A stretch of 40,934 nt of DNA from an uncultured Planctomycetia bacterium. Lineage in GTDB: Bacteria; Planctomycetota; Phycisphaerae; Phycisphaerales; SM1A02. The DNA lies in the NCBI GenBank assembly GCA_937919205.1, contig CALFOZ010000095.1, forward strand, positions 1-40,934. Reading direction: 5' to 3'. Made by a program: the position numbers and the translations under genes. A model generated the notes under the pieces. The model did no database searches. It was not told the origin of the DNA and worked only from the letters and a program-made list of their open reading frames with translations. This document shows positions 1 through 8,248 of the stretch, one piece after another; the stretch's first letter is position 1; each line of letters starts with the position of its first letter.

Positions 1-888
1 TCAACAACTGCCGTATCAGCGCCAGCAACTGCGCCACCAATCACCTCAACTTCTTCAGCAAGCGGCACAACCATGTCATGGCAAGAGTGGAAACAAGTTC
101 CGCCACTGGAATTTATCGCCGCGCAAAAAGCAAATCCCGCGCAAACCGAAATCACACTGTCGTGGCCGCGCACCATCGGCTTATGGCTTGCGGCGTTCTT
201 CACGTTGGCGATATTTAGTTTCTTGTACGCCGACAATCCGTTCTACAAAATCGCGGAATCACTTGTGGTTGGCGTCAGCGCGGCGTACTGGGGCGTGATT
301 GGTTTTTGGGACACGCTGGTTCCAAAAATGTTCGGCGCGCTCACGCCCGGGCTTGTGAAAAGTTTGGTGCAACCTTCGCTGATTGCGCCAGAAATGTTGC
401 AACAAATCAGCATGGTCTTCGCGCTGATTCTTGGCGTGATGATGTTGTGGCGACTTCTGCCGCGCGGCGGCTGGATTAGCGCGTGGCCGCTCGCGTTTAT
501 TGTTGGCGTTACGGCGGGATTGAAAATTGTCAGCCATGTTGAAAGCGATTTAATGGCGCAGGCCGCGGCCACCATGAAGCCGCTGGTTGTTTCGGTCACT
601 GACGCGTCGGGCGCAACAAATATGTGGGAAAGTTGGTGGGCAAGCGTGGCGAATGTGTTGTTGGTCACGGGCGTGATTTGCTGTCTTACATATTTCTTCT
701 TCAGCGTTGAGCACAAGGGCGTGGTTGGCGGCGCCGCGCGCGTGGGCATTTGGTATCTCATGATCACTTTCGGCGCGGCGTTTGGTTTCACCGTCATGGG
801 CCGGATTGCGCTGTTGGCCGCGCGCGTGGAATTCTTATTCGATGATTGGCTCTGGCTTATCGATCCCAACCACTTCCGCGGTTTGTAA
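1..888 (+). CDS. Multi-pass membrane protein, 5' end outside the window
   Basis: The frame is open from the first base, so at least 295 residues are visible and the N-terminus is missing. The first ~24 residues are a Thr/Ser/Ala/Pro-rich linker, suggesting a cytoplasmic or periplasmic domain lies upstream. After the Met at base 73 there are about five or six hydrophobic segments, for example around GLWLAAFFTLAIFSF, MVFALILGVMMLW, WPLAFIVGVTAG, NVLLVTGVICCLTYFFF and IWYLMITFGAAFGF. This implies an inner-membrane protein. I do not recognise a family or any catalytic motif. The Met at base 73 (ATG after CACAACC) has no Shine-Dalgarno, so the longer reading is preferred. The gene is followed by a spacer full of TTGACA-like repeats. 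Confidence 0.7.
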   Translation, partial: STTAVSAPATAPPITSTSSASGTTMSWQEWKQVPPLEFIAAQKANPAQTEITLSWPRTIGLWLAAFFTLAIFSFLYADNPFYKIAESLVVGVSAAYWGVIGFWDTLVPKMFGALTPGLVKSLVQPSLIAPEMLQQISMVFALILGVMMLWRLLPRGGWISAWPLAFIVGVTAGLKIVSHVESDLMAQAAATMKPLVVSVTDASGATNMWESWWASVANVLLVTGVICCLTYFFFSVEHKGVVGGAARVGIWYLMITFGAAFGFTVMGRIALLAARVEFLFDDWLWLIDPNHFRGL

Positions 889-897
889 GTGCAGTTG

Positions 898-972
898 GCT
901 TGACAAGAGGGGGCTTGACAAGCCGTTGACAAGAACATGATTGACGCGCTCTTGACAAGAGTTTCTTGACAA
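898..972. repeat. Cluster of CTTGACAAG dyads (TTGACA-like repeats)
   Basis: Six TTGACA or TTGACG words start at 900, 915, 926, 941, 952 and 966, so the spacings are 15, 11, 15, 11 and 14 bases. Most lie in CTTGACAAG, a 4-1-4 inverted repeat. Two copies have extended complementary flanks: GGCTTGACAAGCC (912-924) and CTCTTGACAAGAG (949-961). The word resembles a sigma-70 -35 box, but the dyad symmetry and regular spacing also fit a multi-copy operator. It lies 214 bases upstream of the surface-protein start. Function is inferred only. Confidence 0.5.
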
Positions 973-1007
973 TCTTTTGGCATGGGTTTGCTTGAACATC
1001 CTTTGTC

Positions 1008-1130
1008 ATGAAAAAAATCTATAAAATCTTCAGGAAAAAAGGCGGCAAAATTAAAAAGCTCCTGGATTGTGTCGTACAAAGCGACCACGCGGAATTTAAT
1101 CCGTCATTGCGTTCTAGAGAGTATTTCTAG
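1008..1130 (+). CDS. Possible small basic protein, 40 aa
   Basis: ATG at 1008 opens a 40-residue frame ending at TAG 1128-1130. The N-terminal half is strongly basic and amphipathic (MKKIYKIFRKKGGKIKKLLD), and the C-terminal half is neutral to acidic. No Shine-Dalgarno is visible before the ATG, and I recognise no family. It ends 55 bases before the next gene and starts just after the CTTGACAAG cluster, so it could be a leader ORF or a small membrane-active peptide. It could equally be a chance frame in an A-rich spacer. Confidence 0.25.
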   Translation: MKKIYKIFRKKGGKIKKLLDCVVQSDHAEFNPSLRSREYF

Positions 1131-1170
1131 GATCAATTTCAAAAAATGGTCTGTCAAACAATTTATATAT

Positions 1171-1178
1171 AGAAGGAG
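1171..1178 (+). promoter_or_regulatory. Ribosome binding site that fixes the surface-protein start
   Basis: AGAAGGAG lies 7 bases before ATG 1186 and is one of the few strong Shine-Dalgarno sequences in the window. It selects ATG 1186 over the in-frame upstream ATG 1069. The 39 residues that the upstream start would add look nothing like a signal peptide. Confidence 0.75.
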
Positions 1179-1185
1179 TTGGGAA

Positions 1186-1932
1186 ATGTCAGCAAGTAAG
1201 AAATGGTTCGCCTTCATGGCGACGATGTTGTTCTGCGCTCAAAGCGCGTTGGCAGATGTTGTGGCCGCTTGGAATTTCAACGCATTGGTGGAGCCAGTCC
1301 CCGCCCTGTTGGTGGCGGACAATGGTCACGGCGGGCTTTCCCTGGCGGATTTTAGCGGCGGTCTAAGTTCGCTTGTCGGAACTGATGTCAATGCCGTCAG
1401 CGGAGTTCTTGCGGGACAAGCGCTTACAGTCACGGGCCTTTCGCAAAACACCAAATCACTGGTGATCGATGTGGACACGCAAGGCGTGAATCAATTGCAG
1501 TTCAGCATGGCGGCGCGGCGAAGTTCCAGTGGATTTTCAAGCTTGCTTGTGCAAGTTTGGAATGGCCAACTTTGGAAAGATGTGGGCGCGATCTCTGCCA
1601 GCACAACGCAGTGGCAAAGTCATTCCCTTGATCTTTCCTCGTACACATTCGCCGACAACGGATCGCTTCGGTTGCGGGTGCAGTTCTCTGGAGCGACAAG
1701 TTCCAGCGGCAACGCGCGCATTGACAACCTTCGAGTGGATGGAAATCTAATTCCAGCGCCGGGGGCGATCGTTGCGATTGGCGCCGCCGCAACGCTCGGA
1801 GTTCGTCGTGGAACTCGCACCAATGAAACAGAGGCTCAACGCCCTCAATCCACGCAGTCTGAAACCACGCCAGCTTTAGACAAGGAACCCGCCAGAATTC
1901 GCGCCAAGAAGATCACAAAAAAGCCAAAGTGA
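1186..1932 (+). CDS. Secreted surface protein with PAPG C-terminal sorting-like signal
   Basis: The 248-residue product begins with a signal peptide (KKWFAFMATMLFCAQSALA, cleavage probably after ALA). A Ser/Gly-rich, beta-strand-rich body follows, beginning AAWNFNAL. From about residue 189 comes IPAPGA, a hydrophobic stretch (IVAIGAAATLGV) and RRGTR. This is the layout of PEP-CTERM-type sorting signals in their Planctomycetes-like PAPG form, which are normally the very C-terminus and are read by an exosortase. Here a further ~37 hydrophilic residues follow, ending in a Lys-rich tail (RIRAKKITKKPK). That is unusual and could affect processing. The body probably belongs to the exosortase-dependent surface proteins of beta-sandwich type; ligand unknown. 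Start chosen by the AGAAGGAG site. Confidence 0.75.
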   Translation: MSASKKWFAFMATMLFCAQSALADVVAAWNFNALVEPVPALLVADNGHGGLSLADFSGGLSSLVGTDVNAVSGVLAGQALTVTGLSQNTKSLVIDVDTQGVNQLQFSMAARRSSSGFSSLLVQVWNGQLWKDVGAISASTTQWQSHSLDLSSYTFADNGSLRLRVQFSGATSSSGNARIDNLRVDGNLIPAPGAIVAIGAAATLGVRRGTRTNETEAQRPQSTQSETTPALDKEPARIRAKKITKKPK

Positions 1933-2189
1933 ACTCGCTCAGTTCGCATCGTGTCTCTGTTTGATTGACATCATGCAAATGAACGAGCATGGAGCCGCGC
2001 CCAAGTGTTCGCTGAACTCAGCGAGCTTGGTGTCGCGGCGGCCCTGCTTCAAATTCGCAAACGCAATCCCGCGGAAAGTCTTTTAAATACGTCGTGCTCG
2101 TCAACGGCCTGCTTCAAATTGGCAAACGCAATCCGCTTGATATCTCTTGCTGTGATCGCGTGCATCAATGTCGGTATCACTTGGTGATA
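1933..2189. other. Gene-poor spacer between convergent genes
   Basis: No convincing coding frame was found. The only frame of any length (plus strand, around 2005-2187) contains both copies of a direct repeat and has no ribosome binding site. The region lies between the convergent surface-protein gene and pdxA, where terminators would be expected, but no hairpin with a T-run stands out. Confidence 0.5.
2043..2136. repeat. Imperfect ~29-bp direct repeat, two copies
   Basis: Copy 1 (2043-2072) and copy 2 (2108-2136) share CCTGCTTCAAATT, then C or G, then GCAAACGCAATCC, with one substitution and one indel. They start 65 bases apart. The intervening sequence is not repeated. The repeat is not tandem, CRISPR-like or flanked by inverted repeats. 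Confidence 0.6.
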
Positions 2190-3335
2190 TTATTCCGCGT
2201 CGGTGTCTTCAAATCGCAGAGCGTCAAGCGGGTCGTCATTGTCCATTTCATCTTTGGCGCCGTGACCTTTGGCATGGCCAGCATGCGCGGCCTTGGCGTG
2301 GGCCAATTTCACCGCCAACTCAATCGCGGCCTTCATGCTGTTTGGGCTGGCGACGTTTTTGCCGGCAATGTCAAACGCGGTTCCATGGTCTGGACTGGTG
2401 CGCACAATCGACAAACCAACGGTGACATTCACGGCGCGGTCAAACCCCAGCAGTTTTACGGGAATCAAACCTTGGTCGTGGTACATGGCCACCACCAAAT
2501 CCCATTTGCCCGCGGCCGCGTCGATAAAAATGGTGTCGCCAGGAAATGGTCCGCGCACATCAATGCCGTTGCGCCTGGCTATTTCAATGGCGGGCGCGAT
2601 CACGCGCTCCTCCTCATCGCCAAACAAACCATGCTCGCCCGCGTGCGGATTTAAACCACACACCGCGATCTTTGGCTTTTCAATTCCAAGTTGACGGCAA
2701 TAGCTGTGGCCAAGATCAATTGGATCAAAGACGCGGCCGATGGTGAGCATGTTGCGAATATCCATCAGCGGAACATGCGCCGTAGCCAACGCCACCCGCA
2801 GGCGCGGACTTTCAAACAACATGGTGTGGCGCGTGGCTTTGCAACGCGCCGAGAATAATTCCGTGTGGCCCGGCCACTTGAACCCCGCCATCGACCAACT
2901 TTCTTTCGCAATGGGCGCGGTCACAACCGCGTCAACTCGACGCGCGTCGCCAACGGGTCGAAGCGCGTCGGCAATGGCATCCTCAACAAATGCCTTTGAC
3001 AAAAGTCCACCCGCGCGACTTGGCGCGCGCGCGCGCGGCAAAGAATCTTCGTGGCCATAATCAAGCACCACCGGCTCGGCGGCCACTCCACGGGTTGTCG
3101 GAATATTTTCCTTGGCAATTCGAAACCAAAATGGGTTCATTCCCGCTGATTCCGCGGCATCCACCAGCGGTTGATTTTGCCCGTACACCACAAATTTTCC
3201 CAACCGCAGAATGGCCGGATCACACAATGCTTTGGCCACAACTTCTGGACCAATACCCATGGGGTCGCCCATGGTGATGGCAATCACAGGCTCAAAGCGG
3301 GTGTCGTTCTGCTCAGATGTATCGCGCGATGACAT
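2190..3335 (-). CDS. pdxA: 4-hydroxythreonine-4-phosphate dehydrogenase PdxA
   Basis: This 381-residue cytoplasmic enzyme oxidises 4-phosphohydroxy-L-threonine in the DXP-dependent branch of pyridoxal 5'-phosphate synthesis, upstream of PdxJ. The family signature is clear: ITMGDPMGIGPEV near the N-terminus, WPGHTELF, CGLNPHAGEHGLFG, PFPGDTIF, YHDQGLIPVK, and the C-terminal SPDHGTAFDIAGK. The conserved histidines that bind the divalent metal lie in these motifs. The product is longer than the usual ~330 residues. The extra is a His/Ala-rich then acidic C-terminal tail (HAKAAHAGHAKGHGAKDE, ending in EDTDAE), absent from the typical enzyme. It follows rlmE on the same strand by 31 bases, so the two are probably co-transcribed. 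Confidence 0.95.
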   Translation of the reverse strand: MSSRDTSEQNDTRFEPVIAITMGDPMGIGPEVVAKALCDPAILRLGKFVVYGQNQPLVDAAESAGMNPFWFRIAKENIPTTRGVAAEPVVLDYGHEDSLPRARAPSRAGGLLSKAFVEDAIADALRPVGDARRVDAVVTAPIAKESWSMAGFKWPGHTELFSARCKATRHTMLFESPRLRVALATAHVPLMDIRNMLTIGRVFDPIDLGHSYCRQLGIEKPKIAVCGLNPHAGEHGLFGDEEERVIAPAIEIARRNGIDVRGPFPGDTIFIDAAAGKWDLVVAMYHDQGLIPVKLLGFDRAVNVTVGLSIVRTSPDHGTAFDIAGKNVASPNSMKAAIELAVKLAHAKAAHAGHAKGHGAKDEMDNDDPLDALRFEDTDAE

Positions 3336-3366
3336 GACATTCTCATGATAGATGCCACGCCCATAT

Positions 3367-4017
3367 TTATCCCTTGCTTATCCAACCTGGTCCAAGGGGC
3401 GGTTTCACGCGCGTTGACGTGGTCGCTTGATCAAATTTTCGTCCCTTGTAATCGCCGCACACAATAAACATTTCCACGCTCTCGGCTCGGCTTGAAGGTG
3501 GCTTATATCCTTGCGCTTCGACAAAAATATTTTTGGCGCGCGCCAGCAATTCCAAATATTCACCGCCTTCAAATACTTTCATAACCAAATCGCCGCGTAC
3601 TTTCAGCACCTCCTTGGCCAAATCCAACAACGAATGGCACAGGCGCACGCTGATGGCGGCGTCGGCCATGGGCACACCCGTGGTGTCGGGGGCCATGTCG
3701 GACAGCATCACGTCGAAATACCCGCCAAAATCCGCCAATGAAATTTGACGCAAATCACCGCGCATCAAGCGCACGTTTTTTGTAAGTCCGCGCGGATCAA
3801 TATCCTTCAAATCCACGGCCACAATTTCGCCAAGTTCACCAACTATTTTAGAGGCCACTTGCGTCCACGATCCAGGCGCGGCGCCAGCGTCAAGCACGCG
3901 CATGCCTCGCTTTAAAATGCGAAAGCGCTCGTCAATCGCCAGCAACTTGTACGCACTGCGCGCGCGGTAGCCATCTTCTTTGGCCTTATGAAACCAATGG
4001 TCTTGGACTTCTTTCAT
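3367..4017 (-). CDS. rlmE: 23S rRNA (uridine-2'-O-)-methyltransferase RlmE/FtsJ
   Basis: A 216-residue SAM-dependent methyltransferase of the RrmJ/FtsJ family, which 2'-O-methylates the 23S rRNA A-loop uridine (U2552 in E. coli). The SAM motif is VLDAGAAPGSWTQVA. The catalytic K-D-K-E tetrad is visible as K24 (RSAYKLL), D107 (LSDMAPD), K147 (VMKVFEGGE) and E182 (ESVEMFIV). The D-K and K-E spacings (40 and 35) equal those of the E. coli enzyme. The C-terminus is slightly extended with Lys/Gly-Pro residues. It heads a probable rlmE-pdxA transcript. Confidence 0.93.
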   Translation of the reverse strand: MKEVQDHWFHKAKEDGYRARSAYKLLAIDERFRILKRGMRVLDAGAAPGSWTQVASKIVGELGEIVAVDLKDIDPRGLTKNVRLMRGDLRQISLADFGGYFDVMLSDMAPDTTGVPMADAAISVRLCHSLLDLAKEVLKVRGDLVMKVFEGGEYLELLARAKNIFVEAQGYKPPSSRAESVEMFIVCGDYKGRKFDQATTSTRVKPPLGPGWISKG

Positions 4018-4046
4018 CTGTTCCTATGCGCGCGATGATGCGCCGT

Positions 4047-4883
4047 TCAAGGCCAATGAAAGGTTCCAGTGTTGTGTGGATCCTCCACAATCGTTATGCG
4101 GATGTCGCCATCCACATTGCGCATCACAATTGGATTCTTACCGCCATTCAAAGTGGCGTGCAAAGAATTCGTGTCGTTGCGTTTATCCACCATAATCCAA
4201 CGCCCGTAGCGGCAATATGAAATGATATTTCCGCCCACGGTTTCACAATCAAATTCGCCTGCGCTTTCGCCACGCGTGCTCCAATTAATATCCGCGTCCT
4301 TGTTCACCATGGCGCAAGGTTGCGTCATGGGCCATGGAGTGCGCACGCGAATTTCCTGGCCCTTTGTGCTTAAATCAACGGGACCGCGATTGTCATCCAC
4401 AATAATTTTTCCACGCCGGGTATTCACCCGGACATTGCCCAAACGCGGCGTATCAACTTCAATATCGGCACCAGCGAACCATGCATCTTGGTCAATGCTT
4501 CTTACATCGATGGTCAGAGTCTGACCGCCATGATCGTTCTGCTCCATGTGCACATCCCATTGAATTTCATCCAACTTCGCTTTGCGTTGACTCACTGTAC
4601 GAATTTCAATCCTTGGCTCAATACGTGCGGTAGTTTCACCAGTGGCTTCATTTGGTTTGCCACGCACAATCACATCACCAGAGGCATTTTGAATCACAAC
4701 ATCAACCACCAACCCTTCGTCTGCAAATGTTAAATAAACGGGTTTGTCGACCGATCCCGCAATGCCATCCGCGGCTCCATTGAGCACGCGGTTGGCTATG
4801 CGCTCCGTGCTACTTCCGCCATTGCATGAGGCGAGCGCGGTGAGCGCGGTCAGCATGAAAATACATTTTATTCTTACACGCAT
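4047..4883 (-). CDS. Putative lipoprotein with adhesin-like beta-repeat domain
   Basis: The 278-residue product has a lipoprotein signal peptide with lipobox LASC, so Cys20 is the predicted lipidated residue, followed by NGGSS. The mature part consists of alternating short beta-strands (VRVNTRRGKIIVDDNRG, VDLSTKGQEIRVRT, IVMRNVDGDIRITIVED). This resembles DUF4097-like putative adhesin domains, where each turn has a G-x-I/V-x-V pattern. Family assignment is by pattern only. Predicted location is the periplasmic face of a membrane. It is divergent from the esterase gene with only 30 bases between start codons, so promoters must overlap. Confidence 0.6.
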   Translation of the reverse strand: MRVRIKCIFMLTALTALASCNGGSSTERIANRVLNGAADGIAGSVDKPVYLTFADEGLVVDVVIQNASGDVIVRGKPNEATGETTARIEPRIEIRTVSQRKAKLDEIQWDVHMEQNDHGGQTLTIDVRSIDQDAWFAGADIEVDTPRLGNVRVNTRRGKIIVDDNRGPVDLSTKGQEIRVRTPWPMTQPCAMVNKDADINWSTRGESAGEFDCETVGGNIISYCRYGRWIMVDKRNDTNSLHATLNGGKNPIVMRNVDGDIRITIVEDPHNTGTFHWP

Positions 4884-4913
4884 TCCAACAGTCTACCGAT
4901 AGCATCAGAACCC

Positions 4914-6494
4914 ATGGTCGAATGCCTTGCGTTATTTATTGCGCTTTTACTTCCGCAGACTGTTGCGCCGCGCGAGGCTCAAGCAGATCGCATTGAAGTT
5001 GTCGTGCCGATTGAATTTGATCACCTTTTCAATCAGGCTTCCAGATCCGGCCGCTTGAAACTGTTTTTCAACCGCCGCGGGTCAAAAAATCATTCCGAGC
5101 CAGCAAACGGACCATTCTTTGAGGATCCACAGCCAATTTATAGTGTTTCCGTGCAATCACTTCAGGCGGGTCAAGCCATTGTGATTGACGCCAAGGCAAC
5201 AGGTTGGCCATGTCCACTAGACCAACTTGCGGGCGACTATGAAGTGCAAGCGGTGTTTGATAATCACCATACTGAGCGCGGCCACCATAGCCCCGGAAAT
5301 TTATTTTCCAAACCCGTGACCATCCACTTTGATCCCGCCGCGCGCGACACCACGGTCATTGAGATCACTGAAAGCGTTCCAGCCATTGCGTTGCCAGTTC
5401 TTGAGAATGTTGTTTGGATTGACGAAATCAGTCCAATGTTGACCAAAGCATTGGGGCGGCCAACCAAGCAACGTGCGGCGATTCTTTTTCCACGGGGATA
5501 CGATGATGTATATTTTCCGCGCAGGGTATGGCCAACTATTTATGTGATCCCTGGTTTTGGTGGGCGCTTCACCGATATCGACGGATATATCCGCATGTTG
5601 CGCGGTAAAAATTCCAGCGTGGTTCCGCAAGCGGTCTGGGTCATTCTTGATCCTGAATCTCCATTGGGCCATCACGCATTCGCCAACTCGCAACTGAATG
5701 GGCCACGCGCGGACGCGTTAGTGCAGGAATTTATTCCGTTTTTGGAGGAGCGATTTCGCCTGATTCGAAATCCCGCGGCGCGCCTAGTCACTGGGCATTC
5801 CAGCGGCGGGTGGAGCAGTATGTGGCTGTTGTTGACCTATCCCAATCAATTTGGAGGGTGTTGGTCCAGTTCGCCTGATCCTGTTGATTTCAGCGCGTTT
5901 CAATTGTCCGATCTCTATGCCGATGAAACTATTTTCACAAACGCCCAAGGCAATCCGCAAGGTTCATATCGCCAACCCATTGGCCCCCAGGATGAAAAAG
6001 TTCTCATGACCGTTGAGCAAGAAATTGCAATGGAGCACGCGCTTGATCCAGATGGAGGCTCGGGCGAGCAGTGGGATTCTTGGGCGGCATGTTTTGGTCC
6101 ACCTGGAATTCGCCAAGATATTCCGCAACGCGCGTTTGATCCCACAACTGGAAAAATCAACCGCACCGTGGTTGAAAAATATTGGAGCCGCTATGACATT
6201 CTGCGCTTGGTGGAAAAGAACTGGAAGGAGCTTGCGCCCGTGTTCGCGGCCAAGGTTCACCTGCTGGTTGGCGCGCGTGATTCATTTTATTTGGAGCGCG
6301 CGGTTGCAAACTTGCAAAATAAAATTGCCGCGTTACAGCAAGCAGATCTTCGCGCGGGCATTGCGCCACTGAAAGGCGATGGCTTCATAGAGATTCTGCC
6401 AGGCGCGACCCATGACATCGCCGCCGTGGTGGCGCGCGGACGGTTCGCGCTGTCCATGTGTGAATATCTAAAAAAACAGGGATTGAGCGAGTGA
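4914..6494 (+). CDS. Secreted alpha/beta-hydrolase, putative esterase (esterase D/Fes type)
   Basis: The 526-residue product starts with a hydrophobic signal-like segment (ECLALFIALLLPQT, ending near EAQA). An N-terminal ~150-residue beta-rich domain precedes an esterase domain of the putative-esterase family. The nucleophile motif GHSSG holds S296, followed by GWSSMWLLLTYP. An oxyanion-like IPGFGGRF lies upstream. Candidate acid and histidine are the Asp in LLVGARDSFYLE and the His in LPGATHDIAAV. This is a complete triad in the usual order. The substrate is unknown; relatives include feruloyl esterases and enterochelin-type esterases. ATG 4914 is the only start that gives a signal peptide. 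purE follows after 24 bases. Confidence 0.8.
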   Translation: MVECLALFIALLLPQTVAPREAQADRIEVVVPIEFDHLFNQASRSGRLKLFFNRRGSKNHSEPANGPFFEDPQPIYSVSVQSLQAGQAIVIDAKATGWPCPLDQLAGDYEVQAVFDNHHTERGHHSPGNLFSKPVTIHFDPAARDTTVIEITESVPAIALPVLENVVWIDEISPMLTKALGRPTKQRAAILFPRGYDDVYFPRRVWPTIYVIPGFGGRFTDIDGYIRMLRGKNSSVVPQAVWVILDPESPLGHHAFANSQLNGPRADALVQEFIPFLEERFRLIRNPAARLVTGHSSGGWSSMWLLLTYPNQFGGCWSSSPDPVDFSAFQLSDLYADETIFTNAQGNPQGSYRQPIGPQDEKVLMTVEQEIAMEHALDPDGGSGEQWDSWAACFGPPGIRQDIPQRAFDPTTGKINRTVVEKYWSRYDILRLVEKNWKELAPVFAAKVHLLVGARDSFYLERAVANLQNKIAALQQADLRAGIAPLKGDGFIEILPGATHDIAAVVARGRFALSMCEYLKKQGLSE

Positions 6495-6518
6495 TTTTCA
6501 TTTCGTAGGATAGATCCC

Positions 6519-7049
6519 ATGGACATGACTTCGCAACCAAATCCAATCGTTGGCGTGATCATGGGAAGTCAAAGCGATTGGGAAACCATGCAACACGCGT
6601 CCGCCATGTTAAGCAAACTAGGTGTGGCGCATGAGTGCCGAGTGGTTAGCGCGCACCGCACACCTGATTTGCTTTTTGAATACGCGTCCAGCGCGGCCGC
6701 ACGCGGGTTGCGTGTCATCATCGCAGGCGCTGGCGGCGCCGCGCACTTGCCCGGCATGTGCGCCAGTAAGTCAATCTTGCCAGTGCTTGGCGTGCCCGTG
6801 AATACAACCGCATTGAATGGAGTTGATTCGCTCTTGTCCATCATTCAAATGCCCGCCGGAATTCCCGTGGGCACGCTCGCCATTGGCCGCGCTGGCGCCG
6901 AGAACGCTGGCTTGCTCGCCGCGTCAATTATCGCGCATGATTACCCAAGTGTTCGCACAGCGTTGGCCGCGGATCGCGCCGCGCGCGCGAGCATTGTTCT
7001 GAGCAATCCAGATCCATCCCAAGTGGACGCGAAGGATGTCGCTCGGTGA
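6519..7049 (+). CDS. purE: N5-carboxyaminoimidazole ribonucleotide mutase PurE
   Basis: A 176-residue class I PurE, which converts N5-CAIR to CAIR in de novo purine synthesis. Visible motifs are VIMGSQSDW (phosphate and substrate loop), VVSAHRTPD (catalytic His), and [12 protein letters not shown], followed by LGVPVNT and [21 protein letters not shown] Shine-Dalgarno-like AGGAT lies about 8 bases before ATG 6519. The 3' end overlaps purK by GTGA, so translation is probably coupled. PurE and PurK together form the bacterial two-step carboxylation route. The C-terminal ~20 residues (after [10 protein letters not shown]) are variable. Confidence 0.95.
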   Translation: MDMTSQPNPIVGVIMGSQSDWETMQHASAMLSKLGVAHECRVVSAHRTPDLLFEYASSAAARGLRVIIAGAGGAAHLPGMCASKSILPVLGVPVNTTALNGVDSLLSIIQMPAGIPVGTLAIGRAGAENAGLLAASIIAHDYPSVRTALAADRAARASIVLSNPDPSQVDAKDVAR

Positions 7050-8233
7050 TTATTGGAATGGTGGGCGGGGGCCAACTTGGGCAAATGCTGGCGCATGCCG
7101 GCGTGGCGCTTGGACATTCATTTCGATTTTTGGTGCCAGAAGGCGAGTGTTGCGTTGAATCACTGGGCCAGGTATTTCGTGGTGATTTAAGCGATACCAA
7201 GTTGCTACATGAATTTGCCCACGGCGTGGATGTATTCACCTTTGAGTGGGAGAATGTGCCACAAGCCACGCTGGAATCGCTGGCCAATATGGCGCCCATG
7301 CGTCCCTCGCCACAATGCGCCCGCGTGGCCAAAGATCGCATTCAAGAGAAAAAGTTTTTTCAGTCCGCTGGTTTGAATGTGCAAAAATTCGCGCCTGTCT
7401 TGTGCGAGGCGGATCTTGCCTCTGCGTTAGAGCATGTGGGAGTGCCGGCCATGTTAAAAACGCTCGGGCAGGGCTATGACGGAAAAGGACAGCGTTGCAT
7501 CAATGATGCCGCGCGCGCGGCGGATGCCTTCAATCAACTGGGAAAAGTTCCCTGCATTCTTGAGGCGTTTGTGGAGTTTGATTTTGAAATAAGTTTGATC
7601 GCTGTGCGCGGATATCAACCCAACGCGCCTTCGCAGGCCATGACTTATTTTTATCCGCCATGCCAAAATCAGCACATCAATGGCATTCTGCATAAGACAT
7701 CCGTTCCCGCCCAGGGAGTGTCGTCTGCGCTGTTGCAACACACCCGCGTGGCGATGGAAAAGATGATGGAAACCCTTGATTATGAAGGTGTTTTGTGCGT
7801 GGAGTTCTTCGCGCTTCACACCCCGTTGGGGCCGCAGTTGATCGCCAATGAAATGGCTCCGCGGGTTCACAACAGCGGTCATTGGTCCATAGAAGGCGCG
7901 GTCACTAGTCAATTTACCAATCATGTTTTGGCCATCACGCGCCAACCACTTGGTTCAACCGCCACGCATGGCAATGCGGTCATGATCAATCTTGTCGGCA
8001 CTATTCCGGCGCACCTTCAGGCGCAACACTCCATGCACTCCCATGCGCGCGCGGGCATGTTGGTTGAAGACGCGCCCGCCGCGGGCGCCGCGCTTGATCA
8101 GACAGCGGGACAACTTGATGATGTCACCGTGCATATTTACGGCAAGTTGCCCAGGGCTGGGCGAAAGCTTGGTCACATCACAGCAGTTGGAGAAAACGCC
8201 AAGCATCGTGCGGAGCGCTTCTGGAACGGTTGA
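7046..8233 (+). CDS. purK: N5-carboxyaminoimidazole ribonucleotide synthase PurK
   Basis: A 395-residue ATP-grasp enzyme that makes N5-CAIR from AIR, bicarbonate and ATP, feeding PurE. It starts with the nucleotide-binding [14 protein letters not shown]. The ATP-grasp signatures [24 protein letters not shown] and [18 protein letters not shown] are intact. The start is GTG at 7046, overlapping the purE stop by four bases. The next in-frame ATG would lose part of the Rossmann motif, so GTG is well supported. It converges on the Xer gene with a 15-base gap and no obvious terminator. Confidence 0.95.
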   Translation: MIIGMVGGGQLGQMLAHAGVALGHSFRFLVPEGECCVESLGQVFRGDLSDTKLLHEFAHGVDVFTFEWENVPQATLESLANMAPMRPSPQCARVAKDRIQEKKFFQSAGLNVQKFAPVLCEADLASALEHVGVPAMLKTLGQGYDGKGQRCINDAARAADAFNQLGKVPCILEAFVEFDFEISLIAVRGYQPNAPSQAMTYFYPPCQNQHINGILHKTSVPAQGVSSALLQHTRVAMEKMMETLDYEGVLCVEFFALHTPLGPQLIANEMAPRVHNSGHWSIEGAVTSQFTNHVLAITRQPLGSTATHGNAVMINLVGTIPAHLQAQHSMHSHARAGMLVEDAPAAGAALDQTAGQLDDVTVHIYGKLPRAGRKLGHITAVGENAKHRAERFWNG

Positions 8234-8248
8234 TCCAATCAGTTCAAC

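Noticed and set aside
243..1088. Long minus-strand frame (281 aa) opposite the first membrane protein
   Set aside because: It is antisense to a well-supported membrane protein and has no recognisable domain; the GC-rich codon pattern explains the open frame.
2005..2187. 60-aa plus-strand frame in the spacer downstream of the surface protein
   Set aside because: It has no ribosome binding site, is built largely from the direct repeat and has no recognisable features.
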